This document shows positions 25,182 through 36,088 of a DNA stretch of 64,000 nucleotides, one piece after another. The notes under the pieces were generated by a model. The model was not told the DNA's origin. It worked only from the letters and a program-made list of their open reading frames with translations, and made no database searches. Position 1 is the first letter of the stretch. Every line of letters starts with the position of its first letter. This DNA is from Coniella vitis (lineage: Eukaryota; Ascomycota; Sordariomycetes; Diaporthales; Schizoparmaceae). The stretch is from the NCBI GenBank assembly GCA_011317545.1, contig WUJK01000011.1, positions 511,501 to 575,500 on the forward strand, given 5' to 3'. A program made the position numbers and the translations under genes.

Positions 25182-26860
25182 TTATATGCCGCCCACATGA
25201 TCCGGAAACAAAATATCGTTAGCCATTTTGACCAACCTCCGCTCAGCCTCATCTTGTTGTGCCGTCATTGTCTCGTGCACGTCGTTTACATCCCAGGCTA
25301 ACAAGCCCATCGCGCGTAGCGCAGTCTCACTCCCAGCCTCATAAACGTCCTGAACACCCGGGCGTCCCAGATAACTACTCTCACCACCGCCGCCGCCGCC
25401 ACCCGCGTGGTCGCACAGATGTGGCGCATTGTTGTAGTCCGGCGGCGGCAATCCCAGAATAAAAGCTTTGCGCTGGTCGAATAGGAATTGAGCGTTGCCG
25501 AGCGTCAAAGGACAGATTGGCAAGTCGATAAAAGTCGTCGTCGTCTTTGGTGGCTGGGCGTTGTTGGGTATTGTTGTTGTTGATGCTGAGCAAGAGCCTG
25601 CGCATGAAGGCTGCATCTTGTTTCTTGCGGTAGAGGCGTAGATCGTATCGGGATGCCAGACAATGAAATCTCCTGCGTTGAGCGGAGGTAATGGAACAAG
25701 TGTCTTGTCGAGCTGGAGGTGCGGGTGCAAAATTGAGTTGACTTCTTGAAAGTGGCCTGGGTGCTGCGCGCCGTGAAGATCAGGACTCTGGTGTGCATCA
25801 AGGGTCCAATTCGCTGGACTCAAGAAGGCATCAGTTTTTTGACTACCCTCTCCTTGAAACCCACCCAACGGTGTTTTGGGCGAGAAGAAAGGTCTCAGTA
25901 GCCAGTACGCAGTCGCTAACTTCAGAGGCAGGGCGCATAGCTCCATCTGTGAATGGTGCGCCGGATCAAGGGCTAGTATTCCCTGGAACATCCGAAAGTA
26001 ACTGCAGGGGCTCTCATCGTAGTCGTACAGGTTGGTAGTAGCCTCGAGCCGCGTATTGCTCTCCCAGGGATCGTACGCATCCACATCGCCAGACCAGATC
26101 TTGGTGTACGTGCCGCCTTTCAAGCGGCCACCGTAGCCATCTGGGTCCCATCTCTCCACACCACCGCCGTCTACCCTTCCGATTCGAACAGAGTCCAAGG
26201 CGGTCGCAGCAGACTGATATGAACAGTTGTTGCGCGTAACGCGAATGCGATCTGCGCAGGTTGCGGGACGGTTGACGGAGACTCGCGAATTGTTCGTTTT
26301 CCACAAATGACCCATGAGGAATCTCTGTACGGCAAGTATGTTGGGATGTGCGCGCGCGTTGATTTGAGCTTGGCTCCAAAACAGCCCGTGCAACTCGACG
26401 TGATCAGATTGTGAGATTATTGTATGTGAGTTGTGCTCAAGGTATTGCTTCACTTGATTGGTCCATTGCTCCACCTCGTCTTCGGAAACAACATTTCGTA
26501 TTATTGCTGAGCCTTTGTTGCGCAAGTCTTCAAGGAAGGTCCGTGTCCTGGCAGGTGTACTATTGATTCAAATCATGGTTAGAATAAACACGTTGTGAGA
26601 TAGGAACAGGATTGTCATATTGCTATCCCACCTCATGAGTGTAGGTAGACAGTGCTGCTATACCTTAGGTCCTTGTAATCTATTATGGGGAAAACACTTG
26701 AAGTTCTACTTGTGACGTTTTGCACTTCCTGCTGTAATCGGTTGAGTAGACGTTCCCATGCTTCAGTGACGGCGAGTCCATTTCCTTGGATGAGACCTGT
26801 TTTGATGGCAACGAATTTCTCAAATGACAGTATTGTCTTATCCTCTGGTGGTGTGTTCAT
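25182..26860 (-). CDS. DUF1479 family protein (YbiU-like)
   Basis: Member of the DUF1479/YbiU family, which has a double-stranded beta-helix fold like Fe(II)/2-oxoglutarate oxygenases; the reaction is not known to me. Exons 26860-26664 and 26559-25182 give 524 aa. Supporting stretches are ELHGLFWSQAQINARAHPN, the RVSVNRPATCADRIR region, VERWDPDGYG and SYFRMFQGILAL, with GDFIVWHPDTIYAS near the C-terminus, where the family carries a putative metal or cofactor site. A glycine run (about 8 Gly) lies near the C-terminus between CDHA and ESSYLG. The start ATG at 26858-26860 opens with NTPPEDKTILSFEKFV and leaves a usual family length (about 450-520 aa). Confidence 0.82.
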
Positions 26861-27949
26861 TTTGCCGCGTCTGCCTCTCTGGGGAGGATTTTGTCACGAG
26901 ACACTCGTGAGAAAAATCAAAGGGTGTTGCGTTTTCTCAAAATAGAGGCTGATAAAGAAAAGAAGAAGAAAAAAAAAGAGGAAAGAAAGAAGAATTTGCA
27001 TGAACTGCCTAGATATCGATTGGGTATGCTGGGCTTATCGAAATATGGACAACTGCCCATACCTACGTTAGTAGGCAAATTACCAAATCAACATAGGCAT
27101 CTCTGACCCTTGCAATTCTCCATTGCAAGGGCTGTACTCCATATGCAAGTTCGGCACGCCTTGATGAGATCAAACAGGCAGCTGGCGAGTCGCTGTGCTG
27201 CTGTTGTCAAGCCATCTGTATCCCGTGAATTGAGTCTGCTCAACATCCGCAAAAGTATCTAGGCTTTGGGTGGCTGTGTCGCTAACGCCGGGATGAATGC
27301 ATTTCAGGGCCCCAAAGTGGACTCTTGCATGTCCTCAGGACGCAGCGCGCAGCACCGTGAAATCGGACCGGAGAGCCGACAGCGCAGCCTTTGACGGGGA
27401 AGAGGTAGAGCACCAATCAGAAGCGGCACTCCATTATGCAGTTGTGTAAGGCTGAGCGAGCTGTATTGCCTTGAACAGCCAGAGCCGAGGTCAGGATAGG
27501 TCCATCGCAGACGAAGCTGCCGGAGCGATCTATGCGGGCTGAGCTGCCGCTCCGGTCCCCTATAACATGCATGTTATGGGCACGTCAGCTAAGCAGCTAT
27601 GTAGCGATATGCAAGACACAGAATGTCCGAAAGACGGCCTTCGATAGTCTCTCTTGGCCGACCATGCTATGTCATGGCATTTCGTGTGCCGTCAAGTGCC
27701 AGGGAGTAGGAGATGTTTCAACGCCTTGGACACGCTGCAGCAGCGGCTTCGTTCTTTCAATGAGCGCCTGCACAGCCATCTGGATATGATACTCGCACTG
27801 CCGAGAGACGGGCACGTTAAGTCTGTCATCTTCAGCAAATGTCGATACTGGCGCGGCTGGCGCAATATACCGATCCATTTGCGCACGTTAAAGACGCACT
27901 GTAGGCCTGGCAACGGCTGTTTCAGGGCGATTGGCGATCGGCAGTGCAT
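26861..27949. other. Intergenic region with hairpin and short minus-strand frame
   Basis: 1.1 kb. A perfect 10-bp inverted repeat (27107-27116 and 27122-27131, CCCTTGCAAT with a 5-nt loop) could form a hairpin. A 68-codon minus-strand frame (27878-27672) has protein-like composition (HIQMAVQALIERTKPLLQR) but no recognised family, and may be a remnant. Confidence 0.4.
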
Positions 27950-28976
27950 TCACGCAGGCTTGCCTCTTTTGGAACGACGAAAAGGTACAGTTTCCTCCAC
28001 CAATACTTGGTGTTTCCTTTTCGTGGATTTTGGCTTCTCCGCTTCTTTCGTCCGTTCCCCGACCGACACTGGATCCGCCAGGTTTGTGCTCGACGGCACC
28101 TCATTCATAATCACGTAAGCGACTCGTTCTATATCCACAGCCCGGACATTAAGCCGCCTAGCCAGAGTTTGCGAGGCCTGTTGAAGCTCTTTGCACTCTT
28201 TGGCATTGTACTTGATGGCATTCTTCCTGCCGTTACAGCACAGCCAGTAGAAGGCTTCATCTGCAAAGAAGATAACGTTTTCTGGGTCATGGACGGCCAG
28301 AAGGAGCGAGGCTGTGGCTGGTCCGATGCCCTTAAGTTTGGCCAAGGCGTCGATGGCTGCCGAAGGGTTCATGTCTTTTTGATATTGGCTGACTGCATTC
28401 TTGACGACACCTTGGGCGAAAGCTTCATCGTTTGAAGCCACGAGCTTCATCAGAGTGGGACGAAACTTGCCATGTTTCCTACAGGGTTGTCAGCATCGTG
28501 TATTGGGAAGCAGGCTCCAAGCAATAGCGGCGGGATGTGGCATTTGCCCCCTCCTCCCCCCTGGCTTTAGACGGCAGAAGAGGCGTACAGTTTCCACTCG
28601 ACAAGTGTCTTGATGTGTTCGAGCTGCATCGCCTTGCGCCGAGCGACCGGAGAGAACAGGCTTGGTGCATCGAGATACCGGTAGCGGTCTAGCTCTGCAA
28701 GTGTCTTTTGGCCCGATTTGGCTGCCCGGTGTGTTAGCTTTTGCCAGTGCGTTTTAAAATTTCCAAACACGAAGGCGCGCAGGTTACAAGCTCGCAGCTC
28801 CGCCCATGTTGATGCCCCAATCAAAAGCCATGGCTCATTCAACGCTTACCTGGCTTAGAGGACGACACCCGCCCAATCAACTCATCGTAGCGTCCGAGCG
28901 TGTCTTGAAAGCCTTTGAGCGTGATATCGTGGAAACTGGGGCGTAAAATAGCAGCCATATCTTGTTGCGTGGCCAT
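27950..28976 (-). CDS. Conserved fungal protein with helix-hairpin-helix motif
   Basis: I know no studied function. Exons 28976-28850, 28721-28589 and 28478-27950 give 262 aa; all introns are GT-AG and the phases close. The key feature is a helix-hairpin-helix motif at about residues 134-147 (LKGIGPATASLLLA), of the kind that binds DNA backbone in base-excision glycosylases. It is followed by NVIFFADEAFYWLCC. There is no obvious glycosylase catalytic lysine/aspartate set, so catalysis is unproven. The C-terminus is basic (KPKSTKRKHQ and FRRSKRGKPA), resembling a nuclear localisation signal. The N-terminus (MAAILRPSFHDITLKGFQDTL) is the conserved start of this fungal family. Inference: a nuclear DNA-binding or repair-related protein. 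Confidence 0.78.
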
Positions 28977-29910
28977 TGTAGATTCTCAAGAGCCGGGCAC
29001 TTGTTCAGGCTGGCGCTGAGCAAGCAGCAGGTCATCCAAGTCTATCAGAATCGGCCTGGATAGACCGGCCGCAAGACGTGCTTCGGGTCAGCTTGCAATA
29101 GCAGGCGCCATGGCACGCTAACAGGTACAGTGCCCCAAAATGGCCTAGCGCAGCCTTGATGACATTGGGACCCCCACAGCGGCCCCCAACATATGTCAAA
29201 CCCGATCCTGCCACTGTTTGTGTCTTCAACTTCACCGGCTGCACAGTGACGGCAGGAGCCATGGAACCAGAAGGGCAAGGAGGCAGGCAGGCAGGCGATC
29301 AAGCATTGGAATAAAGTCAAAATGACAGGTATGAAGCTGAGCCATCAGAGACGAACACTGCCTTGAGGCAGATTGGCTATGTGTAGTAATCTTCGGGTGC
29401 AGCATCTCTTGCATTCAGCATCAAGGACCTCCGGCTTCACAAAACATCATATACGCTGTACTTACACGTATGGCCTCCGACTCATACTTTAGTATACATC
29501 TTTCGTTATCCAAGCAAAATGCTCACCTACCTCGAGTCCAATACAAAATTTTCAGTGCTTATGTCCATTCACCGAATGCGCAAAGGGCCGTCCGCTGCGG
29601 GGTAGGCAAAACTTGCTTCACAGCGCCTTTGCATGGAGTTTGGATGAACGTATGGTTTTGGCAGGGCGAAGACGCGAGTCGTTCTGGCAGCCTCCTCATT
29701 GACAAATCAAGGCCGACCATCAAGGGCAATCGCATGTTGTTGGTTGTCTGTTGCAAGCATTAACGAGTGCCTGTGATATTAGATCAGTGCTGATCTGAGC
29801 GCGTCGGATAAGTATAAAATGCGAGGCTTGCCGTATATTCTCGATAGTTGGCTGGACGAAAGGAACAATGACAAGTTGGATTATACGAACCATCACAACT
29901 TGACTTGGCC
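28977..29910. other. Divergent spacer before the cupin gene
   Basis: 934 bp between divergent starts. No gene or repeat is recognised. Confidence 0.4.
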
Positions 29911-30415
29911 ATGGCTGATTCTACATCTTCCAGTTCCAGCCCGAGCCGATACATCACCACTGACAACGCCGAAGCCAAAGCCGTCTTTGCCGCTGTCCCA
30001 GCCCCGCTGCAAGTCGCCCGGGACTTGGAGGGCACTGGACTGCGACTCGGATACCTCAGCTCGCGACATCCAGTCTCCCTCACGGCCAACAAGGACATTG
30101 AATCATATGCTCAAGCACTGGTCAACCCGCCTGCACTGGTGCCTCCTGGATCCAAGAGCAGCCCTCTCGATCGGACCATCAGCATCGACTTTGTCATTCA
30201 TGTGGAAGGCGAGATGGAACTTCAGCTTGACAGCGGCGAGACAAGAATTGCTAAGCCTGGCGATATCACCATTCAACGAGCGACCATTGCATTCGTAGCG
30301 CAACGTGAGCCAGACAAAGTAGGCGAGGATGATTGGCGTAATGCAGAAGTGCGAGCCCCCAGTGGTGGGCGGGCAGACTCTCGAGACTCACTTTCCGCCA
30401 GAGGAGGAGCGCTGA
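29911..30415 (+). pseudogene. Cupin-domain protein, apparently broken in the barrel
   Basis: The first 125 codons form a good single-cupin protein: MADSTSSSSSPSRYITTDN, then DFVIHVEGEMELQLDSGE and KPGDITIQRAT. The frame then loses sense at 30286-30289 (ATTG where one base fewer is expected). Reading one base further gives the expected second cupin motif H-S-stop-R-N-V-S-Q-T-K-stop-A-R-M, then EPPVVGGQTLETHFPPEEER and a TGA at 30413-30415. Both stops are TAG (30296-30298, 30320-30322) where the family has Trp (TGG). Alternative: a 52-bp GT-AG intron (30295-30346) removes exactly this segment and restores frame, but the product would lack a core strand of the barrel. The family includes small metal-binding cupins of unknown substrate. 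Confidence 0.6.
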
Positions 30416-30931
30416 TTGATGTTACGAGCTAGGGCGGTGAAGGAGATACTTAGTACTATGTACAATGGCTTCTGATGTCTGAAAGATCGATCTGTCTCTC
30501 GTATTACATATTGACGACGTGTTGGGAAATCGAGTAATCTCAGCACACAGCTTTGACAAGGCCTTCACATAAAATTCCAGGATACTATGTAGGTATACAT
30601 AGTATGGTAGTGAGCTTTGGCCTAGTGGAGGCGTTCGGTTGGCTTCTAGATCACCTGCAGCGCCGCACGATCTAGGCTGGTACAATAGCCAAAGTACTGT
30701 TTTCAACGCCTTCTTAGTGCAGGGGCCCACCTAACTTTTCTGGCTACCCTATCGTGTCTCCAGGGCCTTCGGTCTTATCCTCCGCCACGCTACCCTCTTC
30801 GCATTTTGCTCGCTCCATCACCATTTCCAAAGCACTCAACACAAGCAAGGCCCGTCGCAATTGACCTGAACGACAGTTCTTTTGAAACGATACAAATTCG
30901 TCTACGCCTTCGATCAAGCTGAACCGGAAAC
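30416..30931. other. Spacer with inverted palindrome copies
   Basis: 516 bp. It has TACTATGTA at 30454-30462 and an inverted pair at 30582-30605. The remainder is the promoter and leader of the small zinc-finger gene. Confidence 0.5.
30582..30605. repeat. Inverted pair of ATACTATGTA
   Basis: ATACTATGTA (30582-30591) and its exact reverse complement (30596-30605) are separated by 4 bp. Same motif family as the 16-bp palindrome at 10563. Confidence 0.88.
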
Positions 30932-31384
30932 ATGGGTGGTGGTAACGCAAGTCTCCCCTTCTCCGCCTCTGCCGGGTGTTTTCCTCGATCTTTTTTTTCC
31001 TTCGACAATGCTGACCGACCATTCTTCTCTCCAGGGAGCCAAGGCGCAGCAAAAGCGCGAGCGCAATGCAAAGAAGGCTGCCAAGGGCCCGACTACCCAG
31101 TTGGGCTCCAACAACATGAGAATGAAGTGCAACGCCTGCTGCAAATTCTGGATGGTTCAGCAGAAGGACGGTCCCAACGGGTACGTCTGCCTATCCCGCC
31201 TCGACAGGCTGTTTCCCTATCCTCCTCTTCCTCCACCCGGACACTTCTTCCGAATATCGCTCCTGGAGACGCCACAGTAATATTGACAAGGAAACCGGAA
31301 CTCAGATACCTCGCACACCACCAAGAGAAGCATGCAGACAAGGCTTTCGACTCGGTCATGAGCGAAGTCAAGTACAATGGTTGA
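30932..31384 (+). CDS. Small DUF1909 / At2g23090-like zinc-finger protein
   Basis: 79-aa protein of the small 4F5/DUF1909 family. Exons 30932-30946, 31035-31180 and 31306-31384. The first exon encodes only MGGGN and joins in frame to GAKAQQKRERNAKK, giving the conserved family start. This needs a GC-AG intron: the donor is GCAAGT at 30947, the branch CTGAC, the acceptor CAG at 31034. No GT donor in the first exon restores both frame and the conserved start. A zinc finger is visible as C37-x2-C40 and H58/H59-H63. The basic N-terminal half suggests nucleic-acid or ribosome contact; the cellular role is not established. Confidence 0.82.
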   Translation: MGGGNASLPFSASAGCFPRSFFSFDNADRPFFSPGSQGAAKARAQCKEGCQGPDYPVGLQQHENEVQRLLQILDGSAEGRSQRVRLPIPPRQAVSLSSSSSTRTLLPNIAPGDATVILTRKPELRYLAHHQEKHADKAFDSVMSEVKYNG

Positions 31385-31668
31385 GATCTGGAGAAGCCTT
31401 GGGGCTATTGTAGGCCCATGGTCGCATGAACGAGCATTGACGAACGAGCGCACGACAATTGGAGTCTTGGGTGACATGTCCTCAGCACAGGGATTGCGGG
31501 ACGAATTTGATATTTAATTTTGTTTGTTTTTTCTGGGCTTGAGTATAGAGCGCTTACCATTGCAGAGACTACAACGCAATGTCTTGATATTTCATATTCC
31601 ACCTAGACGAGACAGTATCAGCTGCCATCTTCTGGTATTCCAGACTGTCCGCTGCGTTGGCAGTTCTC

Positions 31669-33019
31669 TTAATGCGCCTCCACCGTCTTGGGCTGAGCTT
31701 CAATATTCACAGGCCGGGGCTCGGCCTTGTCTCCTTCTCTAGCCAGCCTCTGCTCCTCCCTAATCTCTGCCAAGATGTCCGGATACCATCTTTCGCCCAC
31801 GTCAGGGTGGCTCTTGACCCTGTTCCTCAGTGTTGCTTCACCCAGCGTCTTGGACACGCCTCCACCCCTAAAAGTAAACTCGACGTCATCCAGTCTGCCA
31901 CCGTTTCTCTCCAGGACCTGCCGCCGCTGCGCCTTGACTGTCTCGGGAACCTGTCCCACGCCAATTTTCTCTAGATCCCCAAACTCAGCCGCGCCCCTCA
32001 CGCCTTGGAAAAAGGGAATCGAAAACCTCGCGCCTTGGCCCGCAACAGGCGACAAGACCCGGTGTGTCGTCGACGCGCAGACACCCTGCGTCAGCGCCTC
32101 GAGTCCCTGACCAATGGCAACCACCAGCGTTCCCTCAATAGGCGGGCAATCGATCCACTCGCCGCGCATGTTTTGCACCTGCAGACCTTTGTGGTGGCTT
32201 GCCTGGAGCAGGTAGCTCGTCAGCATCGAGTCCTTGTGCGGGCCGACACCTTGTCTGTTGCCCGCAGATGCTGCACCCCCCAACTGTCCGACGTCCGGGT
32301 ACCGTACAACTTTGAGCTTGTGCTGCTGGTCGGCGTCAAAGTACTTGTTGAATGCATCTTGGGGCAGCTCGATGGCCTCGGCGATGAGAGACGTGAAGTG
32401 GATGGACATGGTGCCCATGCGGCGCATGTACTCTGTGAAGGTGGCGCGGAAGTTGGGCAATGCTGCTGGGGAGGGCCATTGGTTGGGTGCAAGGAGATTG
32501 GCATAGCGTGGGGCATCCGAGGATGGTAGAGGGTGTTCAGTAGAGAGGTCGATTTGCTCGCGGTGGTCGATTTCGCCTGCGGTGATTTCGGCAGAGAGGC
32601 GCGAGTAGCCCAGGAAGGAGGGTGCGTTTTTCATTTCGATTTTGAGTCTGGGCGCGGTCAATACATGGTATTGTATGCATATGCGACAGCTTGGAAAAGG
32701 TTCAAGATGAATGGGAAGTGAATGAAGCCATGAAGCCATCTACATTCTTGTTGTCGAGATATAGAATGATGCAGAACTGTTGAGACACGGAGAGTGAGAG
32801 AAACAGAGGCAGAACTCACTTTTCCTCCAACGGGATATCGAAAAAGGACACGCCCTCTGCAATGACCCTTTGGAACAGGTCCTCATCAATGCCCACATTC
32901 CTGATGTACAGGAAGCCGACTTCCATCAGCGCATGGCGCAGATCCGCGAGAAAGGCTGGTTTGGTGGCTGGGTCGTCGGCCAGGGACAAGTCGAGGATGG
33001 GAATGGATTGGAAAGCCAT
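31669..33019 (-). CDS. 2-oxoglutarate/Fe(II) oxygenase (isopenicillin-N-synthase fold)
   Basis: Non-haem iron oxygenase of the DIOX_N plus 2OG-FeII_Oxy type; such fungal enzymes hydroxylate or desaturate small molecules using 2-oxoglutarate and O2. Exons 33019-32820 and 32647-31669 give 392 aa. The N-terminal DIOX_N domain starts SIPILDLSLA and contains GFLYIRNVGI. The iron ligands are visible: H204-x-D206 (GPHKDSM) and H262 (THRVLSP). The 2-oxoglutarate-binding arginine is R274 in ARFSIPFF. Length fits the family (330-400 aa). There are no biosynthetic neighbours, so a general metabolic role is as likely as secondary metabolism; the substrate is unknown. Confidence 0.88.
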
Positions 33020-34642
33020 GGGTTAAATTGACCTTGTGTGGATGATTGTATCAAGGACACTTGAGACTTTCCAAGAGCGATTCTGCAGTGCAGGGTGGCA
33101 GAAAGGAGGGCTATGCACGATCGGAGGGATACTGAAATGAGAAATCGTATTGCTCTTTCTCGTTTCAACGTTGCTCACCCTACAACTCACTCTGTGCTCG
33201 CCAATGAAGCGATGGTGTGAGGTCGGAGTCAGACTGTCGGCGTCACGAGCAAGGTTGTGAATGAGCATTGTGGTAATGCAAGAAAGTATGGCGCCATCGC
33301 ACGTTGTTTCCGCGTAGGCGCCCAGCTCCCGACTAAAAGTATTATCTAGCAGGCCTAGTACCTCCCCAGGTCCCCCGCACAGGGCATGGTTAGTTGTACT
33401 GGGAGTTGAAAGAGATCAAATGTCTTAACTATCCAGGTATATATTTATATGCTGATATCGGTGACAACGATGGAAAAGGAGTTCTCTTGGTAAATTGCTA
33501 AGCATTGACTACACCAACGAATTTTATAAAACTTTTACGCTTTTGTTTATCAATGGACGTAGAAATGGCTTCAGGTGCAAAGGAAATACCAAGTTGAAAT
33601 GATTACGCCGTAGATCTTGATCAATATCAAGCGGGCAAACGAGAGATCGTACATGTAGAAGGGCCAAAGAATACAAACTGATTTTTCAAATTCCTTGGAA
33701 ATCATTTCGAGTTCAATTTCCCTTCAGAGTACAGATAGAGAGGGAGGCAAAGATGCTCACTGTGCCTTGGCTCTTCTGAATTCATGACCAGCCGAGAGTG
33801 AAGTATCGCAAGATGAGAATCTCGCGATCGTCCATGCCGCCTCTTTATATAAGCACTTGTACATGTGCTTCTAGAAGCCGTGACGTACTTGTAGTAAAAG
33901 CTCATCTGCTAGTTGTGTCTAGCAGCTAGAAATAACTAGGGATGCTTGACTCGAGTCGATCGTGCAGGAGGCCAGACCTCGTCCGCGGATATACTAACGT
34001 TGGAATGTTTCGATTCCTCCACTCTCCATTCTTCCGATCAGCCTATCCCTGACAGTATCGACGGCTTCGTTCGACTCCCGACCATTGTTCAGCAGAGATT
34101 ATGAAGCCATTCCAGCCAAGAGGCACTTTGGAAACCCAGCAGTGATGAGGCTCAAAGTCTCGGGCCCAACATTAAACGGGTCGCTTTACCCGCCAAGTGG
34201 AGACGCAGGTGTCAAAGCAGGTATTGCGTGATCGCTCGCAACGGCCTTGTCGTCCTCAAATTCTTCCTTGGGCCCTCGCGGCGTCGCTACGGCATGGCGG
34301 CATTGCTCGGCATCGCGTAATGGATTGGCCACCGACTGCCATGTCCATGGCCCTTTCCAATGTTGTATGTCAGGATTTGGTAACAGGATGATCAAGAAGA
34401 GCAGGGAGGAGGTGGAAGATGCGCGGCTCGGGGTGGCGGTCGAAGAGACACCCTCCAAGCCAGACAAGTCTCATGCTCGGAATAAAACCAGCAACACTGC
34501 GCCAGCCGCCGCCGCCGCCGCCGCCATTTCCACTTCCACTGCCCTTCTTTTGCCCCAGCGCAGCCTCCTGAACCAAGCCCAGGGTTACGGTTCCTGTAGC
34601 ACCAGCACGAGCACCCGCACGAGCACCCGCACGCCGTCCACC
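33020..34642. other. Intergenic region before the UNC93-like gene
   Basis: 1.6 kb, A+T-rich from about 33.4 to 33.95 kb. No gene is supported. The last 0.4 kb is open in the frame of the next gene (see that entry). Confidence 0.45.
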
Positions 34643-36088
34643 ATGGGCCAGCCAACGATCGAATCCTCGGCCGCACGCGAGGCTGACAGGGCCAGCAGCC
34701 CTGGCCAACACCAAGACATGGACTCGTCGCCCAGGAGGCGGTTCGTCTCGGCCTTCCGCTCGGTTCCCTTCCAGATTGCCGTGGCCTGCGGTGTCTCCTT
34801 CACCGCACCGGGCATGTGGGATGCCATTAACAACCTCGGAGCCGGCGGCGCAGCGGAGCCCTACGCCGTGTCCGCCGCCAATGCCCTCGTCTACGGTCTC
34901 TTCTTCATTGTCTGCATCGCCGCCGGCGCCATCAACAACCGCATTGGTCTGCGCTACGGTCTTGCGCTCGGTGCCATCGGCTACCCGCTGTACGGGGCCG
35001 GTTTGTACGTCAACAACACCCGCGCCGTCACCTGGTTCATGCTCTTCGGCAGCGCCCTCTGCGGTCTTTCCGCCGGTTTCTTTTGGGCTGCCGAGGCCGC
35101 CATCATCATCGGATACCCCAGCCCCAAGGACCGCGCCTTCTATCTTGCCATCTGGCAGACGGCCAAAGCCGCGGGTCCCATTGTCGGCGGCGCCATCAAC
35201 CTCAGCATCAACGCTGGCAAATCCACCTCTGGCTCCATCAGCCCATCAACCTACATCGTCTTCATCGTCATCATGTGCCTCGGGCTGCCGATCGCCCTGT
35301 GCCTCAGCCCCGCCGACAAAGTCTGGCGCAAGGACCGCACCCGCGTCGTCATCGACACGGCGCCGACCCTCACCGCAGAATTCCAGGCCGTCTGGGACCT
35401 GCTGCGCTCGCGCCGCATCCTGCTCTTGCTACCAGCCTTCTTCATCAGCTACTTTTACAACGGTCTGCTGAGCACCTGGCTGACCGACTACTTTACCGTT
35501 CGCGCGCGCGCCTTTTCCTCCTTCTTCACCAACTTTGCCGGCGTCTTCAGCTCCTTTCTCATCGCCGCGCTGCTCGACTACCAACGGATCCACATTCGCA
35601 CGCGCGCCATGGTCGCCTTTTCCGCCATAGTCCTCGTCCTCACCGGGACCTGGATCTGGGCGATTGTGCTGCAGAAGCAGTACTACTACGACTACCCCAC
35701 GCCGCCCGTCTTTGACTGGTTCACAACGGGCTTCAACGCCTCGTACGCACTCGTCTTCTTTTGGACTTTTGCAGGCCAGGCCTTCCAGCAGTTCCTGTAC
35801 TGGCTGGTGGGCCAGTACACGACCGACTTGTCGTCTGTGTCGCGGCACACGGGCATCCTGCGCGGGTTCGAGGCGCTGGGCCAGACGGTTGCGTGGGCGA
35901 TGCAGAGCGAGGCGAATGTGAACCACTTTGTGAGCATTGGCATCAACTTTGGGATCTTGTTGGTCAGTGTGTGGCCGACGTGGATTGTGCTTTCCGAGTT
36001 GGAGGGGAGTCGGGAGGTGAGGGTGTTGAGGGAGGAGGGCGACGAGGGCCAGGTGTCGGATGAGGAGGGATCGATACCGAAGCTGTAA
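34643..36088 (+). CDS. UNC93-like MFS membrane protein
   Basis: Single-exon polytopic protein of the UNC-93-like branch of the major facilitator superfamily, present in many fungi; cargo unknown. The start at 34643 (ACCATGG context, MGQPTIESSAARE) gives 481 aa. Membrane segments start at about residue 35-40 (PFQIAVACGVSFTAPGMWDA), with NNLGAGG and then about ten further helices. The loop RIGLRYGLALGAIGYPLYGA and SAGFFWAAEAAIIIGYPS are typical of the family. The tail is cytosolic and acidic. The frame is open upstream to 34247 with ATGs at 34367 and 34388. That would add a low-complexity Ala/Ser/Thr/Arg extension, which I think is not translated. Confidence 0.87.
   Translation: MGQPTIESSAAREADRASSPGQHQDMDSSPRRRFVSAFRSVPFQIAVACGVSFTAPGMWDAINNLGAGGAAEPYAVSAANALVYGLFFIVCIAAGAINNRIGLRYGLALGAIGYPLYGAGLYVNNTRAVTWFMLFGSALCGLSAGFFWAAEAAIIIGYPSPKDRAFYLAIWQTAKAAGPIVGGAINLSINAGKSTSGSISPSTYIVFIVIMCLGLPIALCLSPADKVWRKDRTRVVIDTAPTLTAEFQAVWDLLRSRRILLLLPAFFISYFYNGLLSTWLTDYFTVRARAFSSFFTNFAGVFSSFLIAALLDYQRIHIRTRAMVAFSAIVLVLTGTWIWAIVLQKQYYYDYPTPPVFDWFTTGFNASYALVFFWTFAGQAFQQFLYWLVGQYTTDLSSVSRHTGILRGFEALGQTVAWAMQSEANVNHFVSIGINFGILLVSVWPTWIVLSELEGSREVRVLREEGDEGQVSDEEGSIPKL

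Noticed and set aside
30932..31034. Alternative start of the DUF1909 gene at 31008 (MLTDHSSLQGAKA)
   Set aside because: It would avoid the GC-AG intron but loses the conserved MGGGN start that lies in perfect position upstream.
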